Source of the DNA: Actinoallomurus sp963799975
GTDB taxonomy: Bacteria > Actinomycetota > Actinomycetes > Streptosporangiales > Streptosporangiaceae
Assembly (NCBI GenBank): GCA_963799975.1
Contig: CAWCZF010000006.1
Location: forward strand, 3,534,001 to 3,598,000
DNA: 64,000 nt
Direction: 5' to 3'
The position numbers and the translations under genes were made by a program. Shown here one piece after another: positions 1 to 11,066 of the stretch; position 1 is the stretch's first letter, and each line of letters starts with the position of its first letter. Under the pieces are notes generated by a model that was not told where the DNA came from, searched no databases, and was given only the letters and a program-made list of their open reading frames with translations.

Positions 1-177
1 GGCTTCTGCAACATCACCAAGTGCTGCACCGAGGTCTGCCCCGAGCACATCAAAATCACTGACAACGCTTTGATCCCGATGAAGGAGCGCGTGGCGGGCC
101 GCCGCTACGACCCGCTGGTCTGGCTCGGCACCAAGATCGGCATCGTCAAACGCGGCAAGGAGACCCCGAAGGCCTGA
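1..177 (+). CDS. sdhB: Succinate dehydrogenase iron-sulfur subunit, C-terminal end (partial)
   Basis: Only the last 58 codons are present; the gene enters from the left edge and stops at TGA 175-177. The peptide contains the cysteine motif CNITKCCTEVCP, typical of the 3Fe-4S/4Fe-4S ferredoxin domain of SdhB, followed by the actinobacterial tail IPMKERVAGRRYDPL. SdhB passes electrons from the FAD subunit to the quinone site of respiratory complex II at the membrane. A stem-loop at 191-224 follows directly, so this is probably the last gene of the sdh operon. The fumarase genes further along act on the next step of the same cycle. Confidence 0.93.
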   Translation, partial: GFCNITKCCTEVCPEHIKITDNALIPMKERVAGRRYDPLVWLGTKIGIVKRGKETPKA

Positions 178-849
178 GAGATGCCTCTTCTGACGCCCGG
201 CGGACGCACTTCGACCGGGCGTCAGGCGTCTGCCCCACGGGGACAGCCCTCGGCGTACACCGATGGATCTCCCCGAACCGCTTCTGCGCGATCCGCATGA
301 GATCGGTCAGGTCGGCGGTCGCGTCACGGCCCACCACGCGACGCAAGAAGATGTCGATCCACGCGTCGCGCGACCCACAGCCGAAGGTCGCAGCCGCGAG
401 GTAGGGCAACGTGGAGTTGCTCGGCGAACGGACGCCGAAACCGAACCCGAGCCGTGAGGGAAGCGGGCTCGGACGGTCCACCGCGACGTCCTTCATACGC
501 GACGTGACCTCGTTCCTGCCGCCGGTGACATCCCACTCCACGACGAGCCGACCGTAGTCCTCCCTGTCCCTGGCACCGCAGATCGCCCTGTCCTTGCTCG
601 CCATGGAGTTGCGGACCTCCCGCAGATCGCTCGTCGCCCCAGTGACGCCGCTCAGGGCCTCCTGCGGCACAAGGTCGCACCAGTACGGCGCCGAGTCGAC
701 CAACGCCCCCGAAGCGGCACGATCGGCATCTCCCGCAAGCGCCGCCGGCGACGGAACCTGGTGCCGCCCATGCCCACCCGACCCGCACGCGCTCACCGTG
801 ACGAGGTATAGCCGGAAAGGCCCACCGCGACGAGACCGGCCCGTCTCAT
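146..849 (-). CDS. Lipoprotein, paralogue of the upstream lipoprotein (frameshifted near N-terminus)
   Basis: Function unknown. The ATG at 849 follows GAAGGGTGTC and opens a short basic-hydrophobic leader (MRRAGLVAVGL), but that frame stops after 18 codons. The rest of the signal peptide, with lipobox VSAC, and the mature protein continue in another frame, so the gene is broken as read (length not a multiple of three). The mature part is paralogous to the lipoprotein at 858-1463: shared APYWCDLVP, a central cysteine, GCGSRD and a C-terminal KRFGE.HRC. The conserved cysteines suggest disulfides in an exported protein. The 3' end runs 40 residues beyond the paralogue and overlaps sdhB by 32 bp, so the true stop may also be displaced. 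Last gene of the minus-strand cassette starting at 3869. Confidence 0.6.
191..224 (+). terminator. Stem-loop terminator after sdhB
   Basis: Perfect 10-bp inverted repeat: TGACGCCCGG at 191-200 pairs with CCGGGCGTCA at 215-224 around a 14-base loop, 14 bases after the sdhB stop. There is no long T-run, as is common in high-GC actinomycetes. It lies inside the 3' tail of the converging lipoprotein frame and may serve both directions. Confidence 0.7.
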
Positions 850-857
850 GACACCCT

Positions 858-1463
858 TCACCCGGGCTTACAGCGGTGAACCTCACCGAACCGCTTCTCC
901 GCGATGCGCACGAGGGCGGTCAGGTCCTTCGTAGCGTCCCGGCCGTGAGTCACACTGCGCAGGGCGAGATAGATCCACGGATCACGAGATCCGCAGTGAA
1001 AAAGAGAACCGGCCGCGTACGGCAGGTGAGACGTGCTGGGCGAATAAACCACGAAACCCGAACCCAGCGCTGCGGGAAGCCGCTGCGGATGATCGTCGGC
1101 CACCTGCTTGAGGCCAGAGACAAGCAGGTCACGCCCGGTTGTCAGGTCCCAGGTCAAACTCAGCGGACCATACTTCTCGGTGTCCTTCACACCGCACAGA
1201 CCGAGATTCTTCGACTCAGTGGGCATTCGGAGCTCCGTCAGACCATGACGGAATCCGGCGACACGAGCCAACGCTTCCTTCGGCACCAGATCACACCAGT
1301 AAGGGGCGCGATCGGTCACTGGCCGCTCATCCGGTTTCTCCGTGCCCCCTTTGGGCGTCGGGAGCGGCGAGTCGTCAGAAGTCGACCTCGGCCGATGAGC
1401 GGTACACGCCGTTACGGCGAGGAGGCAGAGCACGACCGGCCAGCGGAACCTGGTTCTGTTCAT
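858..1463 (-). CDS. Lipoprotein of unknown function
   Basis: 201 residues, intact. The leader MNRTRFRWPVVLCLLAVTAC ends in a lipobox (VTAC), so it should be lipidated and anchored outside the membrane. A Pro/Ser/Thr linker precedes the folded part, which holds APYWCDLVP, LCGVKD, CGSRDPWI and a final HRCKPG. The ATG at 1463 overlaps the stop of the upstream large protein in an ATGA arrangement, so the two are translationally coupled. The next gene down is a diverged copy, so the pair arose by tandem duplication. No named domain recognised. The operon position suggests that it works with the WXG100-like/DUF6571-like pair. Confidence 0.75.
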   Translation of the reverse strand: MNRTRFRWPVVLCLLAVTACTAHRPRSTSDDSPLPTPKGGTEKPDERPVTDRAPYWCDLVPKEALARVAGFRHGLTELRMPTESKNLGLCGVKDTEKYGPLSLTWDLTTGRDLLVSGLKQVADDHPQRLPAALGSGFVVYSPSTSHLPYAAGSLFHCGSRDPWIYLALRSVTHGRDATKDLTALVRIAEKRFGEVHRCKPG

Positions 1464-3616
1464 GGCCCGCGCTCGCCGGGATTGATGCTGTTGAAACTGT
1501 TGACCGCGTCATCGTGGCTGCCGTTGACGGCGGACTTCAGGTCCTGGCTCAGCCGAGGCGCCGGGAAGTCATTGTCTTCACACCACTGTACGAAACGCTC
1601 AACCTTTTTCGGATCCTTCACCAACTTGTCGGCCGACAGTATCCTTCCGTTGACGGCGAAGATCTCTCCTTTCACCTTGACGCCGCCTGCGTTCGCGTGA
1701 TCGATGGCGGCGGACAGAGTCATCTGACGAAGCAGCGCCTCGACGGCATGTTCGTCGCTGGCCGATCGCGCGTCCTGCTCAGCCGACCCGCCACCGCTCG
1801 CGGCCCGTTGGGACAACCAGTCGCCGATCTCGCTGTACCGACTCTTGACGACCTCGGCGTAAACGGCCTTCGAGACGCCACCGAACAACTGTTCGTAGGG
1901 AATCGGCACAAGACCGATTCCCTTCTCGATAAGGCCCTTGAATTGCGCGTTCACCTGATCTGTCTGTCTCACCGTGAGCGATCAGGGACTCACGGCGCAT
2001 GGCGAGCAGATGGCCGATCAGGATCCCTTGGGAGATGAGCACGTTGTCGACCCGCTGGTTATGCGGCGTAGTGATCGTCCAAGACGGCATGAGCGCGCCC
2101 GATCTCGTCCCACACCAGTGATGAGAAAGCCTGGTCGTTCTGGCGACACGTCGGCGAAGAGGGCGTCGACGTCCTGGCGGTTCGGCCCGGGGGCCTTCCC
2201 GTCCGCGCCGAACAGGTCATCGGCCGCAAGCGCGTTTTCGAGGTCGCCGAGATGGGCGCTCATGATCTCGCCCAGCGCGGGTCGCAGGCTCGATAGGTCG
2301 TCGGCGTGGCCGTCGACGTCGGTGAACTTGAGGTGGTGGTCCTTGTCGTAGGTGAAGTAGCGCCGGACGTCGCGGCCGAGGATCTCGCTCGTCTCCTTGA
2401 AGAGTTTCTGTGACGTCGCGTCGTGGCCGGACATGGCGGCGTTCATGGTCTGGCCGAGTGCGGTGCCGTGGTCCGTGTAGGCCCACAGCGGGCGTCGCTC
2501 GTGGAGGAGGTATTCGAGGTCGGACTTCTTCGCTCCCGGCGGCGTGTGGTCGAGCAGCGCCTGCGCACCGGTCCTGTTCACGGCGGCGGCGCGCAGCAGT
2601 CCGTTCAGGAAGTCGGTCCGCCCTCCGGACGGCGGCTCGGCGGTCGGTCTGTCACCGGGTGGAGTGAGGGCCCAGCCCAGCCGCAGCAGGCCGGTCAGGT
2701 CGGGCATGGGTACGAGGGCTTCGCGCGGTAGGCCCGGAACGTACGGCGATACGGCCTGGGGTGGCTTGGCCGGCAGCCGTTTCGGCAGGTGCTCGCGGTC
2801 GTAGGCGATCATGTCGCGGCCGACGACCTGGAAGAAGCGGGCCGAGAACGGCGGGTGGCCGTCGCTCTGGTCAAGCAGGGTGGCGAGGGACTGGTAGCCG
2901 ACATAGGCGTCCGTGGGGCCGCCGACCGGGAACCGGTGCTCGGCGCGCCCCTGCGCCTTGAGCCGTTCCAGGTACGGGTCGCCGACGTAGCCACCGCCCG
3001 ACGGATCCGTCCCTGCCGCAAGGGCCTTGCTCAGCAGTTTCAGCGCTCTCTGGATACCCGCCTCATCGTCTCCGAGTTCGGGGCTGCGGCCGTCCATGTC
3101 GATCCGCAGCCGCTGCGCGAGAGCGGCGGGCAGCGTGATGACGCCATCCGGTCCGAGCCTTTTGAGCAGAGACTTGGCGAAGTCGGGGTCGGACGCCTCG
3201 GACGCGAACCGCGCGAGCCCGCTCAGCGCCTTCCGGTCTCCGGCCGCCGCCTTGCGCGCGAGATCGGCGGCGTCGGCGCCGTCCAGCCGGGCGCGGAGCG
3301 CGTCGAGCCGGTCGGGGACCTCCCAGAACGTCCCGCCACTCGCCTGAAAGGCGAAATTGATCTTCTGGCGTTCCATCGCGTGGACCAGGCGTTGGCGGCG
3401 TTGCAGATCGGCGGCCTGTTGACGCAGCCGGCTCGCCACTTCTCGCAGGCGAATGGCCGGCGCCGTGTCGAGCTGCGCTTTGTTGAGCTCGGCCCACAGG
3501 GCCTGGGCGAGCCGTTCGACTCCCGCCGCCGCCCGCGCGTGCTGACTTACCATCGTGTCGAAAGCGGGCTGCCGTACTCCGACGAAGGAGGGGTTGTACA
3601 TCGGGCCGCCGCTCAT
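1460..3616 (-). CDS. Large alpha-helical DUF6571-like protein, type VII-type context (frameshifted)
   Basis: Reconstructed as about 715 residues. The ATG at 3616 overlaps the stop of the WXG100-like gene (ATGA). N-terminal helices rich in Arg/Gln/Leu are followed by a DPDFAKSLLKRLGPDG-type segment and a long helical body. The frame changes near 2135 (into a segment carrying SSLVWDEIGRAHAVLDDHY), again near 2055 (RVDNVLISQGILIGHLLA) and near 1975, after which the C-terminal GLVPIPYEQLFGGVSKAVYA continues to the stop at 1460. The layout and C-terminal segment resemble actinobacterial DUF6571 proteins as I remember them. A role as substrate or partner of type VII secretion is inferred only from the small WXG100-like gene upstream. 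Confidence 0.6.
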
Positions 3617-3869
3617 GGGCTTTTCGGCAATCCGGCGAGCTTCGCCTGCACGCTTCTTACCGCGCTGGCGAGCTGTCCCCGCAGCTCACCGCGTTCTGAA
3701 TGCACCGCCAAGTCCCGAACCGGCGTGCCGCCGGGCCCATCCAGGCACTGTCCTCCATCGCACCGCAGGTGGCGTCCAGGATGTGCCAATAGTCATCGGA
3801 GAGCCGCTGGATGCGTGCCATTGCGGCCTGTAACTCCACGGTCAACAATCGAAGATCACCGTCCGCCAC
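3613..3869 (-). CDS. WXG100-like small protein (frameshifted)
   Basis: About 85 residues. I chose GTG 3869 because GGGGGAGG sits five bases upstream. The peptide is a predicted helical hairpin, LLTVELQAAMARIQRLSDDY then SAWMGPAARRF, the latter resembling the WxG turn of ESX substrates (W-M-G). After about 3715 the frame shifts and continues as AVHSERGELRGQLASAVRSV to a TGA that overlaps the next ATG. WXG100 proteins form helical dimers, often with a larger partner encoded beside them, which is the arrangement here. First gene of the cassette; no ESX ATPase is encoded in the window. Confidence 0.6.
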
Positions 3870-4159
3870 AACAACCTCCCCCAATGCAGCAAGACGAGGG
3901 TGATGTTGCCATATTGTCGGGACGATGTCAGCCCCTAGTGGATATCCGGTCTAATATCGACCATAATTCCAGTTCATCCGAATCCACGAAGAAATGACGA
4001 ATTCATCATGATCAATCCGCGCCGACCGCCTGGTCGATCGGGAAACGCGTGGCACCGTCCACGCGGCGCAGCCGCCGATAGCGAACCCGGACGGCATGGT
4101 CATGTGAACTCACGCGTCCGCCGGTCTAGCCTTTGACGGTGGCAGCCGAGGAGACCGAG
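3870..4159. promoter_or_regulatory. Divergent intergenic region
   Basis: About 290 bases between the minus-strand WXG100 cassette and the plus-strand DUF4282 cassette. Locally AT-richer than its surroundings, notably around 3950-4020 (GGTCTAATATCGACC, CATAATTCCAG, AATTCATCATGATC), consistent with promoters for both directions. No clear -35/-10 pair can be assigned, and no coding frame is visible. Confidence 0.4.
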
Positions 4160-4762
4160 ATGTCCAACCCCTACGACGACCCCGGGCGTCGCCCGCCGCC
4201 CCCCCGCCAGGGCGAGCCCCACCCGTCGTACCCAGGCGGCCCACCACCGCCCTACCAGACCGATCCGCAGCAGGGCGAGCAGCCGAGCCAGTGCTCAGCA
4301 GCAGCCGGCGCCGGTGGCAGGCTCCGCCGCCCGGCCCTGCAGCACCAGCCTCGCGCCCGCCGGGCAGGTCTGCGCAGTGGCAAAGGCTTGTTCGGCGCCC
4401 TCTTCGACTTCAATTTCGACCGACATGGTCAGCACCCGGCTGATCAAGGCGTTCTACCTCTTCTCGCGTCCTGTTGACAGCCTGATCGCCGCTGTTCATG
4501 GCTGCATCGTCGGCATGTGGCGCTTCCAGTTCGGCTGGGGCTACTTCGGCGTCTTCCTCGTGCTCGTTCGCTCCGCCTGCTCTGGCTGTTCTCGCTGTCG
4601 GTCATCCGGATGTTCCTGGAGTTCCTGATCAACCAGTTCAAGATCACTGAGCACCTCAAGGCGCTGCGCGGAGCGGGAGGGGCTGCGCTGATCCCTGTCC
4701 TGGGCGCGCGCGGGCGCGTTAGGCTCGCGGAGGCAACGGCGGACGTGGCGAGGGACGGGTAG
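4160..4762 (+). CDS. DUF4282 membrane protein (frameshifted)
   Basis: Start ATG 4160 (MSNPYDDPGRRPPPP). A Pro-rich cytoplasmic N-terminus is followed by GLFGALFDFNFDR then MVSTRLIKAFYLFS, then a second hydrophobic segment LLWLFSLSVIRMFLEFLI ending in NQFKITEHLKAL. This is the DUF4282 pattern: an amphipathic F-rich entry, two membrane helices and a basic tail. At least three frame changes occur (within the Pro-rich part, one extra base near 4422, and near 4565), and the total length stays divisible by three. The stop TAG 4760-4762 overlaps the GTG of the kinase, so the two are coupled. DUF4282 has no assigned biochemical role. Confidence 0.65.
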
Positions 4763-7116
4763 TGGCGGACATCGAGCGGCCGTCCGAGACGCAGCGCGAC
4801 GGAACGCGCCGGGACACCCGAGACTCACCAGGCGTGACGCGCCGCGAGTCCGGGCCGCCCGCTCCCTCGCTCGTACGCCTCCCGGACGAGCTCGCCGACC
4901 GGTTCGAGCTGCTCGGCGACCTGCCCACCCAGGGCGCGGAGTCCGATCTCCTGCACGTACGCGACGCCGGCGGCACCGAGTTCGTCGTCAAGATCTTCCG
5001 GCGCGGCTTCACCGCCGACCGCGAGGTCTGGCGCAAGCTGCCCACGCTCGACTCGCCGCATGTCGTGCGCATTCTGGAGACCGGGCACGCCGAGGGCCGC
5101 GACTACGAGGTCATCGAGTACGTCGCCGCCGGCAACCTCCGCGTCGTCGGCGCGCGGCTGCCGCCCGCGCTGGTCGCCGAGGTCGTCGCGCAGCTCGCCG
5201 GCGGCCTGGACCGGCTGCACCGCGCCGGCATCGTGCACCGCGACCTTAAACCGGAGAACGTCCTGGTCCGCGGTACGGCCCCGATCCGCCTCGCCATCGC
5301 CGACTTCGGGCTGAGCCGAGTGATCGAGCAGAGCGTGGTCTTCGCCTCGTCCTCACGCACGCTCGCGTACGCGGCGCCGGAGTCCCTGTCGGGCCAGGTC
5401 TCTCCCGCGCGCGACTGGTGGTCGCTCGGCATCATCGTGCGCGAGCTGCTCACCGGCCGTACACCCTTCGCCGGTATGAGCGAGACCGCGGTCGTCGACC
5501 ACCTCGCCACCCGTACGATCGACTGCGACGACATCGCCGACCCGCGCATGCGGCTGCTCTGCCGCGGGCTGCTCACCCGTGACCCGCGACGCCGCTGGTC
5601 CGGCGCCGAGGTCGAGCGCTGGCTCGCGGGCGAGAGCCCCGCCGTGGCCGAGCCGGAACCGCCCCGTACCCCGGCCTTCACCATCGGCGCGGCGCGCGGC
5701 GCGCTCTCCTTCGGCGGCCACGCCTACACCGACCGCGGCCTGCTGGCGCGGGCGCTTGTCGCGGACTGGGAGTCGGCCGCACGCTACTTCTTCGGCACCA
5801 TGTTCACCCCGGTCGGGCCGAGCGAGGCGTGGCAGGCACTGCGCGAATGGCTGAACGGCTTCGACGACGACTCCGAGGGCCGGATCCGGCTGATCGACCA
5901 GTCACTGACCGCCGACCGGCCGCCCGACGTCAAGCTCCTGCACCTGCTGCGCTGGCTCGACCCGACGATGGCACCGCACTTCCTCGGTTTCCGCGTGCTC
6001 CCCGAGGATCTGCCCGGGCTCGCGGGAGCGGTCGATGACCGGCGGCATCCGGACCACGCGAAGGCCGCGCGCGTCGTACGCGCGCTGTGGGAGCTCCATC
6101 TGCTGCCCGAGTTCGCCGGGTTCGCCGGCGGCGACGAGCTGCCGGCGGCCAACGACCGCTGGCACGGGCTCGCCGCGGAGTGGAACCGCCTCGCCCACTG
6201 GCTGCGCGGGCAACTCCCGCGGACGGCGAACCGGTTTCCCGACGCGGGTGCGCCCGGCCTGGACGAGCCGCCCGTCGTGCTCGCGACCCTGCTCGCCCTC
6301 GCAGCCCGGCCGGCCGAGACCGAGGAGGCGCTGCGGTCGGCCGCCGACCGTGCCCTCGGGGACGCACGCGAGCCGGTCCCCTGGTTCGGCTGGCTGTCCG
6401 GCCAGGCCGGCGACGATCCGCTGCGCCGCCTGGCCCTCGTACGCGCCGCGCCCGACGCGGTGCTGGAGATCGAGGGGGCGGCCCGCCACCGTCAAGAGGC
6501 CGAACTCCGCGCCGAGGCGGGCCGGCGGCACTGGGACGAGCACGAGCGAAAGCGTCTCGCCGGCCGGCCGGCGGCGATGGTCCGCGCCGTGCTCTGGACG
6601 CTGCCGCTGCTCGTCGTGTGGACCGGCGGCGGCTGGTTGCTCGGGCAACTGCGCGACGCGGCCCAGAAGGACAGCTTCGGCGGAGTCGGCGCGGTCGGCG
6701 CGCCGACGACGCTGCTCGTGATCGCCGCCGTGTCCGCCTGGCTCGTCGGTGTCGCCTGCGAGGTGTTCCTCGCGTCCCGCCAGGGCGCGGACTACCTGCC
6801 GCTCGGCCCCTGGTCCGCGCTGGCCAAGGGCCTCGGCGGGGTCAAACGGGGCGTCTCGGGCGTCTCCCGCACCCTGTCGGGGACCACCCGCCGCCGCGGG
6901 CCGGCCGGGTGCGGCATGCTGCTCATCGTGGCGCTGGTGCCGCTCGTCGTGCTGCTCGTCGTGGTCGCCACACTGATCTCGATCGCCTGGCTGCTGTGGC
7001 TGGCGATCCTCATCGCAGCGTCGATCGCGCACGTCGTGGTGACCGGCGTACGCATGCAGCGGTGGCGTCAGGAGCGCGAACGCGCGCGGGAACAGGCCGT
7101 GGGAGGACGACTGTGA
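4762..7116 (+). CDS. Serine/threonine protein kinase with C-terminal membrane segments
   Basis: 784 residues, intact, GTG start overlapping the DUF4282 stop. The kinase domain occupies roughly residues 45-300: VVKIF lysine near 75, catalytic HRDLKPEN near 157, DFG in IADFGLS, and APE in YAAPESLSG. The usual glycine-rich loop is weak (TQGAESDLLHV). A middle region (300-600) without a recognised domain is rich in W, D and L. Hydrophobic stretches near 605-628, 648-672 and 717-762 anchor the C-terminus. This is opposite to typical Pkn receptors, which have one helix and an external sensor. The context (DUF4282 upstream, coiled-coil protein downstream, overlapping stops) suggests a dedicated three-protein membrane module. 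Substrates unknown. Confidence 0.85.
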   Translation: MADIERPSETQRDGTRRDTRDSPGVTRRESGPPAPSLVRLPDELADRFELLGDLPTQGAESDLLHVRDAGGTEFVVKIFRRGFTADREVWRKLPTLDSPHVVRILETGHAEGRDYEVIEYVAAGNLRVVGARLPPALVAEVVAQLAGGLDRLHRAGIVHRDLKPENVLVRGTAPIRLAIADFGLSRVIEQSVVFASSSRTLAYAAPESLSGQVSPARDWWSLGIIVRELLTGRTPFAGMSETAVVDHLATRTIDCDDIADPRMRLLCRGLLTRDPRRRWSGAEVERWLAGESPAVAEPEPPRTPAFTIGAARGALSFGGHAYTDRGLLARALVADWESAARYFFGTMFTPVGPSEAWQALREWLNGFDDDSEGRIRLIDQSLTADRPPDVKLLHLLRWLDPTMAPHFLGFRVLPEDLPGLAGAVDDRRHPDHAKAARVVRALWELHLLPEFAGFAGGDELPAANDRWHGLAAEWNRLAHWLRGQLPRTANRFPDAGAPGLDEPPVVLATLLALAARPAETEEALRSAADRALGDAREPVPWFGWLSGQAGDDPLRRLALVRAAPDAVLEIEGAARHRQEAELRAEAGRRHWDEHERKRLAGRPAAMVRAVLWTLPLLVVWTGGGWLLGQLRDAAQKDSFGGVGAVGAPTTLLVIAAVSAWLVGVACEVFLASRQGADYLPLGPWSALAKGLGGVKRGVSGVSRTLSGTTRRRGPAGCGMLLIVALVPLVVLLVVVATLISIAWLLWLAILIAASIAHVVVTGVRMQRWRQERERAREQAVGGRL

Positions 7117-8336
7117 GCAGCGGGGTCGAAGCGGACATCGCTCTGGACGCGGCGGTGATCGCCAGCCTCGGCCTGATCCGCGTGCTCGGCGGGGCGACGA
7201 GCCTGGCCGCCCTGGGCACCGGCGCCCTCGCCGGGCTGGCCGAGGAACGCGCCGAGATCCGCGCCCGCCGGCTGCGCGAGATCCGCCGGCACGAAGAGGC
7301 GATCACCGAGGTGCTCGACCGCAACGCCCGTATCGCCGCGCTGGCGTCCTCGGCCGACCGCAACGACGCCGAACTCGCGCTGCCCACTCCGCTGGAGCCG
7401 GGTGAGCGGCCGGCCGACGAACTCATCACGTGGTGCGCCGAGGCCGACGCCGCACTCGCCGTCGCCGAGGAGTCGCTCGCCACGGCCATCGCCACGGCCG
7501 CGACCGGCCGTATCTTCGCCACACCCGAACCACTGGCCGCCGCGCCCGAGGGCCCGGCGGCGGCGCCTCCGCCACCCGCGCTCGCGAGCACGATGGCACG
7601 CGTCCTCGCGCGGCTGCTGCCCGACATCACCGACGCCGACCGGCGCGCGGTCACCGAGGCCGCCGAGTCGGCCGCCGCCGCGGCCACGCAGGGCGAGGCC
7701 GAAGGCCGCCTCACCGAGGTGCGCATTCGCATCCAGGAGGCCAACGAACAGGCGCGCCGCAGACGCGACGACCGGGCCGCCGCGGCGCGGTTCCTCCGCG
7801 AGCTGGCCGCCCACCCGGACGCCCGCGGCGTGCGCGAGCATCTGGAGCGGATCGCCGGCGGCGACCAGGCGTTCGACGACGCGCTGCGCGCCGAGGCCGT
7901 ACGCCTCGTGGGCGAGCTACAGCGCCAGGCCGAACACCGCTACGTCGCGGCCACGCTGAGGGAGGCGTTCGAGGAGCTCGGCTACGACGTGGGCGGGGGT
8001 TTTGAGACGCTCACCGCGAACGACGGCGAGGCCGTGCTCACCCGTGGCGACTGGGGCCAGCACGCGATCAAGGTACGCGTCGAGGACGCGCGCCAGGTCC
8101 GCATGGCGCTGCTGCGCACCGAGCCCGGAGAGAGCGCCGACCAGCGGCGGCTCGACGTCGAGCGCGAGGAGCAGTGGTGCGCTTCCTTCGAGGCCGCACG
8201 CGAGCGCCTGGACGCCGCCGGGATCCACGCCGACGTACGCTGGCGGATCGAGCCCGGCGAACAGCGCCTGCCGATCATGCGACAACGCCGCACCCGCCAG
8301 CAGCCGCGCGCCCGCCAGCGCGAACGGGACCGCTGA
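7113..8336 (+). CDS. Coiled-coil protein of unknown function, partner of the upstream kinase
   Basis: 407 residues from GTG 7113, which overlaps the kinase stop. The N-terminus has a short hydrophobic/small-residue stretch (VIASLGLIRVLGGATSLAAL), then long charged helices rich in E, A and R (about 40-90 and 185-290) with heptad character and an Ala/Pro linker near 140-160. The C-terminal 120 residues form a mixed domain with FEELGYDVGGGFETL and GDWGQHAIKVRVED, ending in a highly basic tail (RQRRTRQQPRARQRERDR). No known domain recognised. Translational overlap with the kinase implies a fixed stoichiometric partnership; a kinase substrate or scaffold is the simplest inference. Confidence 0.7.
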   Translation: MSSGVEADIALDAAVIASLGLIRVLGGATSLAALGTGALAGLAEERAEIRARRLREIRRHEEAITEVLDRNARIAALASSADRNDAELALPTPLEPGERPADELITWCAEADAALAVAEESLATAIATAATGRIFATPEPLAAAPEGPAAAPPPPALASTMARVLARLLPDITDADRRAVTEAAESAAAAATQGEAEGRLTEVRIRIQEANEQARRRRDDRAAAARFLRELAAHPDARGVREHLERIAGGDQAFDDALRAEAVRLVGELQRQAEHRYVAATLREAFEELGYDVGGGFETLTANDGEAVLTRGDWGQHAIKVRVEDARQVRMALLRTEPGESADQRRLDVEREEQWCASFEAARERLDAAGIHADVRWRIEPGEQRLPIMRQRRTRQQPRARQRERDR

Positions 8337-8467
8337 CTCCGGGCGGAGCAGCGGCCCGCCAGCGTACGGTGGCCAAGCGCCCGCACGGCGACGGCGTCGT
8401 CACCGCGCGGCCGAGGACGCGCATGCCTCCACATTTGGATGCGAGCGGCCACGCCGCCGGGCGGCGG

Positions 8468-10321
<1,854 letters not shown>

Positions 10322-10766
10322 GCGTGCGGGCTCGCTTCATGTGGTCTGGGAGTCGCCGCGGGATACGCGCGGCAGCACAAGTCTACTTGGCTCGCCAAGG
10401 CCGCTCGGTCGGCCGACGTCCGCGGGCCGCGGACACGGGCCGACCTGCGGACATGTCGACCACCGGCCCGGGAACCGCTCATCGGGGACGACCTGCATGA
10501 ACACTGGGCAATCTCCGGCAACCGATCTGGGGGGCCTCGCGTCGAAGGAGTGTGCGGGGCGCCTCGATCCTGGCCGGAGCATTCACCGGGGCGTCCCGCC
10601 ACCTGTGGCCTCTCGCCGCGGCTTCCTCCGCGCGTTCCGGCCGGAGCGTTCACCGGGAGCTTGCCACCGATCGAGGCCGGCGCATCCCGTCATCCGGCGG
10701 CCCGGCGCGTACGGGCCGGGGCGCCCCGCTCGACCGCGCGCCCAGGTCAGCGCGTCGGCGGGACCC
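10322..10766. other. Non-coding region upstream of typA
   Basis: 445 bases between typA and the thiamine-binding protein gene, both on the minus strand. No supported coding frame. It carries a direct repeat (10573-10590 and 10640-10657) and GC-rich inverted segments such as CCGCGGGCCGCGG near 10427, and presumably includes the typA promoter and the 3' end of the upstream operon. Confidence 0.5.
10573..10657. repeat. Direct repeat pair upstream of typA
   Basis: GCCGGAGCATTCACCGGG at 10573-10590 recurs at 10640-10657 as GCCGGAGCGTTCACCGGG, 17 of 18 bases identical, start to start 67 bp. It lies outside any convincing gene. Either a paired protein-binding site or the remnant of a duplication. 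Confidence 0.5.
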
Positions 10767-11066
10767 TCACGAGGCGTCGCCGAGGTGCCGTTCGAGGGTC
10801 TCGACCTTGGTGGTCAGGCCGTCCACGACACCCGCACGGACGTCGGCCTTGAGGACCAGGCTCACCCTCGGCGCGCCGGCGGCCACCGCCTCGACCGCGC
10901 GGCGTACGACGTCCATCACCTCGTCCCACTCGCCCTCGACGCTGGTGAACATCGCGTCCGTACGGTTCGGCAGCCCGCTCTCCCGTACGACGCGCACCGC
11001 GTCCGCGACGTACTCCCCCACCGACTCGCCGACGCCCAGCGGCGTCACGGAGAAGGCAACGATCAT
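10767..11066 (-). CDS. MTH1187-family thiamine-binding protein (PF01910)
   Basis: 99 residues, MIVAFSVTPLGVGESVGEYV through LKADVRAG. The length and the N-terminal beta strand with GVGESVGEYVADAV match the MTH1187/YqgV family of small ferredoxin-fold proteins. Members bind thiamine or a related ligand as oligomers; this one is assumed cytosolic. The ATG at 11066 follows AAGGAGACTCG and overlaps the stop of the NUDIX gene (ATGA), so the two are co-translated. The function of the pair is not established. Confidence 0.82.
   Translation of the reverse strand: MIVAFSVTPLGVGESVGEYVADAVRVVRESGLPNRTDAMFTSVEGEWDEVMDVVRRAVEAVAAGAPRVSLVLKADVRAGVVDGLTTKVETLERHLGDAS

Noticed and set aside
1139..2038. 299-codon plus-strand frame
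   Set aside because: Antisense shadow of the lipoprotein and DUF6571-like genes.
5902..7032. Long minus-strand frame opposite the Ser/Thr kinase
   Set aside because: Low-complexity Gly/Arg/Gln shadow of the kinase gene; no ribosome site or domain.
6087..7112. Upstream extension of the coiled-coil gene into the kinase
   Set aside because: The frame is open, but the peptide is Arg/Pro shadow; GTG 7113 overlapping the kinase stop is the natural start.
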